This document shows, piece by piece, positions 59,467-64,000 of a DNA stretch of 64,000 nt. The position numbers were made by a program, and so were the translations under genes. Source of the stretch: Papilionanthe hookeriana x Papilionanthe teres (taxonomy: Eukaryota; Streptophyta; Magnoliopsida; Asparagales; Orchidaceae); NCBI GenBank assembly GCA_022702705.1, contig CM040432.1, positions 45,906,540-45,970,539 of the forward strand. Direction: 5' to 3'. Each line of letters begins with the position of its first letter. The first letter of the stretch is position 1. The notes beneath the pieces are model-generated. The model saw nothing but the letters and a program-made list of their open reading frames with translations. It was not told where the DNA came from and did no database searches.

Positions 59467-60504
59467 GGGTCCAAAGATGAAAATGAAAATTAAAAGACTA
59501 GGGTACTACTGGCCCTCGATAATGACCGACTGCATGAAAATCGCCAAGAGCGCGTCATCGATGCCGAGTGCACGGAGTGGTTCTACACCGACCTCCAAAT
59601 GTGCTGCACCCGACAATTGCGTCGTGTCCATTTGAATGTTGGGGCACGGATATAGTGGGTCCAATAGAACCACCATCTTCAAAAGGACATCGTTTCATTC
59701 TTGCGGCTACGGATTACTTTTCCGAGTGGGCGGAGGCGGTTCCACTTAGAGAAGTGAAAGCACACCACGTCTTTACGGTTTTTAAGAACCAAGTTGTCTA
59801 CCGTTTCGGAGTCTCGCGCGGGGATCATCTCGGATAATGGGTCGGCATTCGAAGCACACAAATCAACAATTTTGTCGGGAGACACGGAATCGACGGCGAT
59901 ACTCGACAATTTACTACCCAAGAGCAAACGGTCTCGGCGAGGCTTTTAATAAAACTCTCGTTCGAATCTTAAAGAAAACCTTGGACGATAATAAGAGAAG
60001 TTGGCACGAGAAATTGTTAGAAGCCTTATGGGCCTAACGGACAACCTTCGAACTCCTACTCAAGCTACACCTTACGCTGCGGTGTATGGGTCCGAGGCGA
60101 GTGTTACCTTTAGAGGTTCGGCTTCCTTCACTCGGAATTGCGGTTGCAAACAAGATCACGACGAAGAGAACGCCAAATTACGACTCGAAGAATTAGAAGG
60201 CTTGGAAGGGAAAAGACTTGCGGCGCAACGGAATTTAGAACTATACCAAGCTAAGATGGTTCAAGCCCATGACAAGCCGGGTCCGCCCAAGAACCTTCGA
60301 AGTTGGTGACTTAGTTCTCGTTCTCGAGAGACTATTCTTGCACACCGCAAGATAGGAGGAAAATTTGAACCCACTTGGGAAGGACCGTTTGTGGTTGAAA
60401 CGAGTATACTCGGGGAGGTTCCTACCCGGCTAGTGAATTTCCGGGGAGAACGACATATGCTTCAGATCAACGGACGATATTTGAAAAAGTATTACGCTAC
60501 CTGA
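59467..60504 (+). pseudogene. Integrase of element copy B, 5'-truncated
   Basis: It starts abruptly in the integrase N-terminal region. Readable parts are CPFECWGTDIVGPIEPPSS with the first catalytic Asp, ATDYFSEWAEAVPLREVKAH (59568-59837), the second Asp at 'ggataatgggtcggcattc' (~59835), and YYPRANGLGEAFNKTLVRIL with the catalytic Glu (59837-60037). The C-terminal part has ELYQAKMVQAHDKP and ends with KKYYAT and TGA at 60504. Frameshifts occur near 59830 and 60035 and in the tail. All three catalytic residues are present in the DNA. Confidence 0.85.
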
Positions 60505-60699
60505 TGTTTCGAAGGAATGAATTCTTCATCCCTAAGAAAAACGGGCGAAGTAATTACTTATGATTGAGTCCGAACCCAAAAATAATAAAATGTGTTAAAA
60601 TAAATAAAGTCATGATAATATGTTTTCCTTGTTTTCTTTTCTAAATCAAAATCTCTTCCACGATCTTATCCTACTTCATTCCTGTTAAATTTGAAAAAA

Positions 60700-60700
60700 A

Positions 60701-60727
<27 letters not shown>
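60700..60727. repeat. (AT)n microsatellite between integrase and AlkB-like gene (B)
   Basis: About 14 AT dinucleotides in the 300-bp gap between the integrase stop and the AlkB-like gene. Element A has no such run at the same place. Confidence 0.9.
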
Positions 60728-60732
<5 letters not shown>

Positions 60733-60787
60733 GTATCTTTAATAAACATTTTCTTAATGTTCTTGTTCTAAGTACAGCCCCTGATCC

Positions 60788-60807
60788 TTTTCCTTGTCTT
60801 TTCGCAG
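60788..60807 (+). promoter_or_regulatory. Splice-acceptor-like site before the AlkB-like gene (B)
   Basis: The sequence TTTTCCTTGTCTTTTCGCAG is followed by GGAAATG, giving a pyrimidine tract, CAG and a start codon four bases on. It is conserved in copy A. It suggests that the gene is expressed from a spliced mRNA, like downstream genes of retroviruses; no donor could be assigned. Confidence 0.55.
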
Positions 60808-60811
60808 GGAA

Positions 60812-62280
60812 ATGTCGAACGGGCGGTTGGTTCTGAACTTTAAGAATGGTATAAGCCTTGCACTCGATGAAAAGAGGGTGAAAGATGGAGCGATAATCGA
60901 GATTGACTCGGATTTCGCACCGGCGAGCCTACGATACGAGGAAAGCGGCGGGTCCCGGTTAACCGAGAAGAACTACCCGGGCGAGACGGTGATGAAAGTG
61001 GGTGGCCCAAGCCACCAATCCAACAACAAGAAAAGAAAAGCAAACACCGAAGAAGATAAGAAAATGAAGTCCGTAGTCGCTACGGCGGAGGGCGGGCTTG
61101 TCGGCGCCGCGCCCGCGGAGATTCATGAAGTTCGAAGGGCTACTCTCACGGCCACGCAACAAAGAAATAAGAATCGCCGTATCCGTAAGATGTTAACAAA
61201 ACTAGGCTGCGGACCGGCGCGACGAGACGATTGCTAATGCCGGTACATACACTTCGAGGACACCGGTTCACGGGAACCCGAAGAAAGGAGGTCGGTTCCT
61301 AGGATAACGAAAGAATCGGGGAAATCTCCGGAAGATCGAAGAAAGAAGGCTACCATGCCACCGGATAGAACCACCGATAATGCATGACCTTGTTGCGAAG
61401 CAACCCGGGGGATGTCCGACGGGCATCATCCACGAGGAGCCGAGGTATGCGGGAGAGCGTGAAGGGATTGAACCATATATCCCACAATATGTCACAAGGC
61501 CTCGCCATCGCGGATCATTCCGGAATACGAAGCTGGAGAAAATGCAAAATGTTGAAAAGAAAACCTTTGAATACTTCGAGAGAATTAAAGGAAGAAGAAT
61601 CAACATACTAGAGGGCCTTGAGCTACATACCGACGTATTCTCGGAATATGAACAACGAGCAAATCGTGGATCGTATGCGGGATTTGAAAAGAATGGGCCG
61701 AGCGAGGCCGCCTGAGGAGAATACCTACTCGGAACCCCGGAGATGGATGCCGGGGAAGGGAAGAATCACGATACAATGCGGATGCTTACTACGACTTTCT
61801 TTGAAGACGGAAGGGAAACCCACCGGGAATACTCCATCATGGGCAAGTAGATCCGATGCCATTAGTCATCGAGAGAATGGTAAAAAGATTGATAACATGG
61901 AGGGTACGCCAGCGGTTGCATACCCGATAGTTGCATTATCAACATCTACAAACGGGGTGACCGCATACCCCCACATATAGATCACCACGACTTCGTCGGA
62001 CCTTTACTGCACGGTCTCTTTCCGAACGAGTGTAACATCATGTTCGGATCGACCTCCGGATAGCGAAGCCGGGTGAGTTACGAGGGCCGGTAAAGATACC
62101 TTTACCGGTAGGTTCCGTCATGATGCGAAGGGCAACGGAGCGGATATCGCTAAGCATTGCATACCGGGAGTGCCGGTGAAGCGGATCTCGGTTACTTTCG
62201 GGAGAATGGACGACGACAAGACACCTTACCATTTCCGACCGGACCCGGAGCTAGAGAACCTCCGGCCTTACGAGCTGTGA
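60812..62280 (+). pseudogene. AlkB-like 2OG/Fe(II) dioxygenase carried by element B (ALKBH9/10-like)
   Basis: The frame from ATG at 60812 (MSNGRLVLNFKNGISLALDE) is open to 61237 and basic (NKKRKANTEEDKK, QQRNKNRRIRKM). The dioxygenase domain follows: FEYFERIKGRRINILEG (from 61566), EQIVDRMRDLKRMGRA, WMPGKGRITIQCGC (61618-61800), CIPDSCIINIYKRGDR then PPHIDHHDF (61917-61997, H-x-D at 61974-61982), ECNIMFGS (~62028-62051), GPVKIPLPVGSVM (~62085-62120), and KGNGADIAKHC with the distal His at 62155-62157, then VPVKRISVTF with the 2OG Arg at 62182-62184. It stops at 62280 after RPYEL. About 490 codons, similar to plant ALKBH9/10 proteins. Roughly five small indels and a stop at 62061 interrupt it. 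All metal and 2OG ligands are encoded. Confidence 0.9.
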
Positions 62281-62735
62281 GTTACATGGGAGATATCACA
62301 CCTCCGACGTACATCCAGTCGGCATCCTTGCTAAGGATGGCTTGGAAGGTGATGTTATTAACCATGTACCCCACTATTCGGACATGGATTTTTGACGGAT
62401 GCTTCTCTTGATGGATCGCCAAAGATCATACATAGTCCGTTTTGAGTATACATGGATTGTATGAAATGTATTCCGGATCGAGTTGTATGATGTATCTTCG
62501 ATATGATTGGAATGAAAGTGACCATGTCACATTTTTGGCCTTCACCTCTTTTGTGCAAATTGATTGGGAAACGCCATTAAAGTTAAATGAACTTCGAACG
62601 AAAGAACAAAAAGAAATAAAAAAAAAGAATAAAAGAAAACTTTCTTTAAAAATCTAAAAATGACGAACACCAAATTTACGTGAACATTAAATGAACGATA
62701 AAATAAAATTTGAATCATTAAAAGATAAACGAAAT
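62281..62735 (+). other. 3' spacer of copy B, no gene
   Basis: Matches 41131-41552 of element A in inverted orientation. Only short unsupported frames. Confidence 0.6.
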
Positions 62736-62739
62736 CAAC

Positions 62740-62960
62740 ATGAATGATAAATCAAATCACAAAGCAAATTCTCAATCAAATTCCAAATCCACTCCCGATC
62801 AAGTTTCAAATTTGATCTTCAAAATTTCAAATCAAATCTTAAATCAAATTTCAATCGAGTTCAAACTCATCCTTCCAAATCTAAAATTCAATCTTTCCAG
62901 ATTTCAAGTATCGATCAAATTCGAATTCAATTTCTTCCGGATCTCGAATCAAATATCAAT
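62740..62960 (+). repeat. Degenerate repeat next to the array (copy B)
   Basis: Variants of 'tcaaatttgatcttcaaaat' and 'caaattccaaatccactccc'; inverted counterpart of 40791-41130. Confidence 0.65.
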
Positions 62961-62969
62961 CACATCGAA

Positions 62970-64000
62970 TTCGAACTTTTGGGTCGAGGATTTTATATCC
63001 AAGACCGTACTTGCTTTAGGATTCTTTCCTATTGCACTTGAAGTACATCAAATTCGAACTTTTGGGTCGAGGATTTTATATCCAAGACTTGCCTTTGCTT
63101 TAGGATTCTTTCCTATTGCCTTTGAAGTACATCGAATTCGAACTTTTGGGTCGAGGATTTTACATCCAAGTATCGCATTGCTTTAGGATTCTTTCCTATT
63201 GCACTTTGAAATATATCAAATTCGAACTTTTGGGTCGAGGATTTTATATCCAAGACTGCCATTGCTTTAGGATTCTTTCCTATTGCACTTGAAATACATC
63301 AAATTCAAACTTTTGGTCGAGGATTTTATATCCAAGACTGCACTGCTTTAGGATTCTTTCCTATTGCACTGAAGTACATCAAATTCAAACTTTTGGGTCG
63401 AGGATTTTATATCCAAGACTGCACTGCTTTAGGATTCTTTCCTATTGCACTGAAGTACATCAAATTCAAACTTTTGGGTCGAGGATTTTATATCCAAGAT
63501 CGCACTTGCTTTAGGATTCTTTCCTATTGCAGTCGAAGTACATCAAATTCAAACTTTTGGGTCGAGGATTTTACATCCAGAGACTACACTCTGCTTTAGG
63601 ATTCTTTCCTATTGCACTGAAATACATCAAATTCAAACTTTTGGGTCGAGGATTTTACATCCGAGACTCGCATGACTTTAGGATTCTTTCCTATTGCACT
63701 GAAATACATCAAATTCAAACTTTTGGGTCGAGGATTTCACATCCAAGACTGCACTGCTTTATGATTCTTTCCTATTGCACTGAAGTACATCAAATTCAAA
63801 CTTTTAGGTCGAGGATTTTACATCCAAGACTGCACTCTGCTTAGGATTCTCCCTATCGCACCGAAGTACATCAAATTCAAACTTTTGGGTCGAGGATTTT
63901 ACATCCAAGACTCGCATCGCTTTAGGATTCTTTCCTATTGCACTGAAATACATCAAATTCAACCTTTTGGGTCGAGGATTTTACATCCAAGACTGCACTG
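62970..64000 (+). repeat. Tandem array, ~83-bp unit, at least 12 copies (copy B)
   Basis: The unit contains 'cttttgggtcgaggatttta', 'catccaagactgcactgctt' and 'taggattctttcctattgca'. It runs off the window end. It is the reverse complement of the array in element A, but reads CAGTGCAG (reverse complement) where A reads CGGTGCGG in most units. Confidence 0.9.

Larger units (their letters stand above)
59467..64000 (+). mobile_element. Tat/Ogre-type element copy B, 3' half, inverted relative to A
   Basis: A plus-strand partial copy: integrase from its zinc-finger region, AlkB-like gene, 3' spacer and tandem array, running off the window. It is the inverted counterpart of 39765-44262 in element A. 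All upstream parts (gag, PR, RT, RNase H) are absent here because the 5' LTR of A lies directly against the integrase. Its 3' LTR should lie beyond 64000. Confidence 0.85.

Noticed and set aside
63393..63844. Open frames in the array of copy B and a resemblance to a CRISPR array
   Set aside because: The units are contiguous tandem repeats with no unique spacers, inside a plant retroelement.
1..64000. tRNA, rRNA or organellar genes
   Set aside because: No cloverleaf with conserved boxes or rRNA core sequence was noticed. The short tRNA-like matches are primer-binding sites.

Overview
The window is nuclear DNA of a flowering plant and consists almost entirely of transposable elements inserted beside and inside one another. 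I found no intact host gene, rRNA, tRNA or CRISPR array. The plant assignment rests on the element families: PIF/Harbinger DNA transposons with a DDE transposase and a Myb/SANT-like companion, Athila-type Ty3/gypsy elements with a tRNA-Asp-type primer site and a 'putative plant transposon protein' ORF, a copia-type LTR with a tRNA-Met-type primer site, and a giant Tat/Ogre-type Ty3/gypsy element with two RNase H domains and ~6 kb LTRs. The species cannot be named from the sequence.

Layout. 1-4694: the end of a PIF/Harbinger element on the minus strand, with a decayed transposase. 4698-5376: AT-rich spacer. 5377-5995: a copia-like LTR, primer site and leader. 5996-12233 plus 25474-25566: Athila element E1 (minus strand), truncated and without pol. 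12234-25473: Athila element E2 (minus strand), with LTRs, PBS, gag, PR, RT, RNase H, INT, a small ORF, an env-position ORF and PPT. E2 sits inside E1. 25567 to at least 30080: a second PIF/Harbinger element (plus strand). 30081-33390: low-information sequence with a minisatellite and possible fragments. 33424-59466: a ~26 kb Tat/Ogre-type element 'A' on the minus strand. 59467-64000: part of a second copy 'B' in the opposite orientation, starting inside the integrase.

The main discovery is that both Tat/Ogre copies carry, between the integrase and the 3' tandem repeats, a sense-strand gene that I recognise as an AlkB-type 2-oxoglutarate/Fe(II) dioxygenase. It most resembles the plant ALKBH9/ALKBH10 RNA m6A demethylase group. 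In copy B the iron-binding H-x-D (PPHIDHHDF), the distal His (ADIAKHC) and the 2OG-binding Arg (VKRIS) are all readable. In both copies the start codon lies a few bases after a pyrimidine-rich tract ending in CAG, as expected for a spliced 3' gene. This looks like a host RNA-demethylase gene captured by a giant retrotransposon family.

Nearly every ORF in the Tat/Ogre part is broken by small indels. Many differences between its copies are CAG/CTG versus CGG/CCG, which suggests base-calling or polishing artefacts at methylated CHG sites, so the real elements may be more intact than the text shows. In the Athila and Harbinger elements the defects look like ordinary decay: stop codons, single frameshifts and lost catalytic residues.
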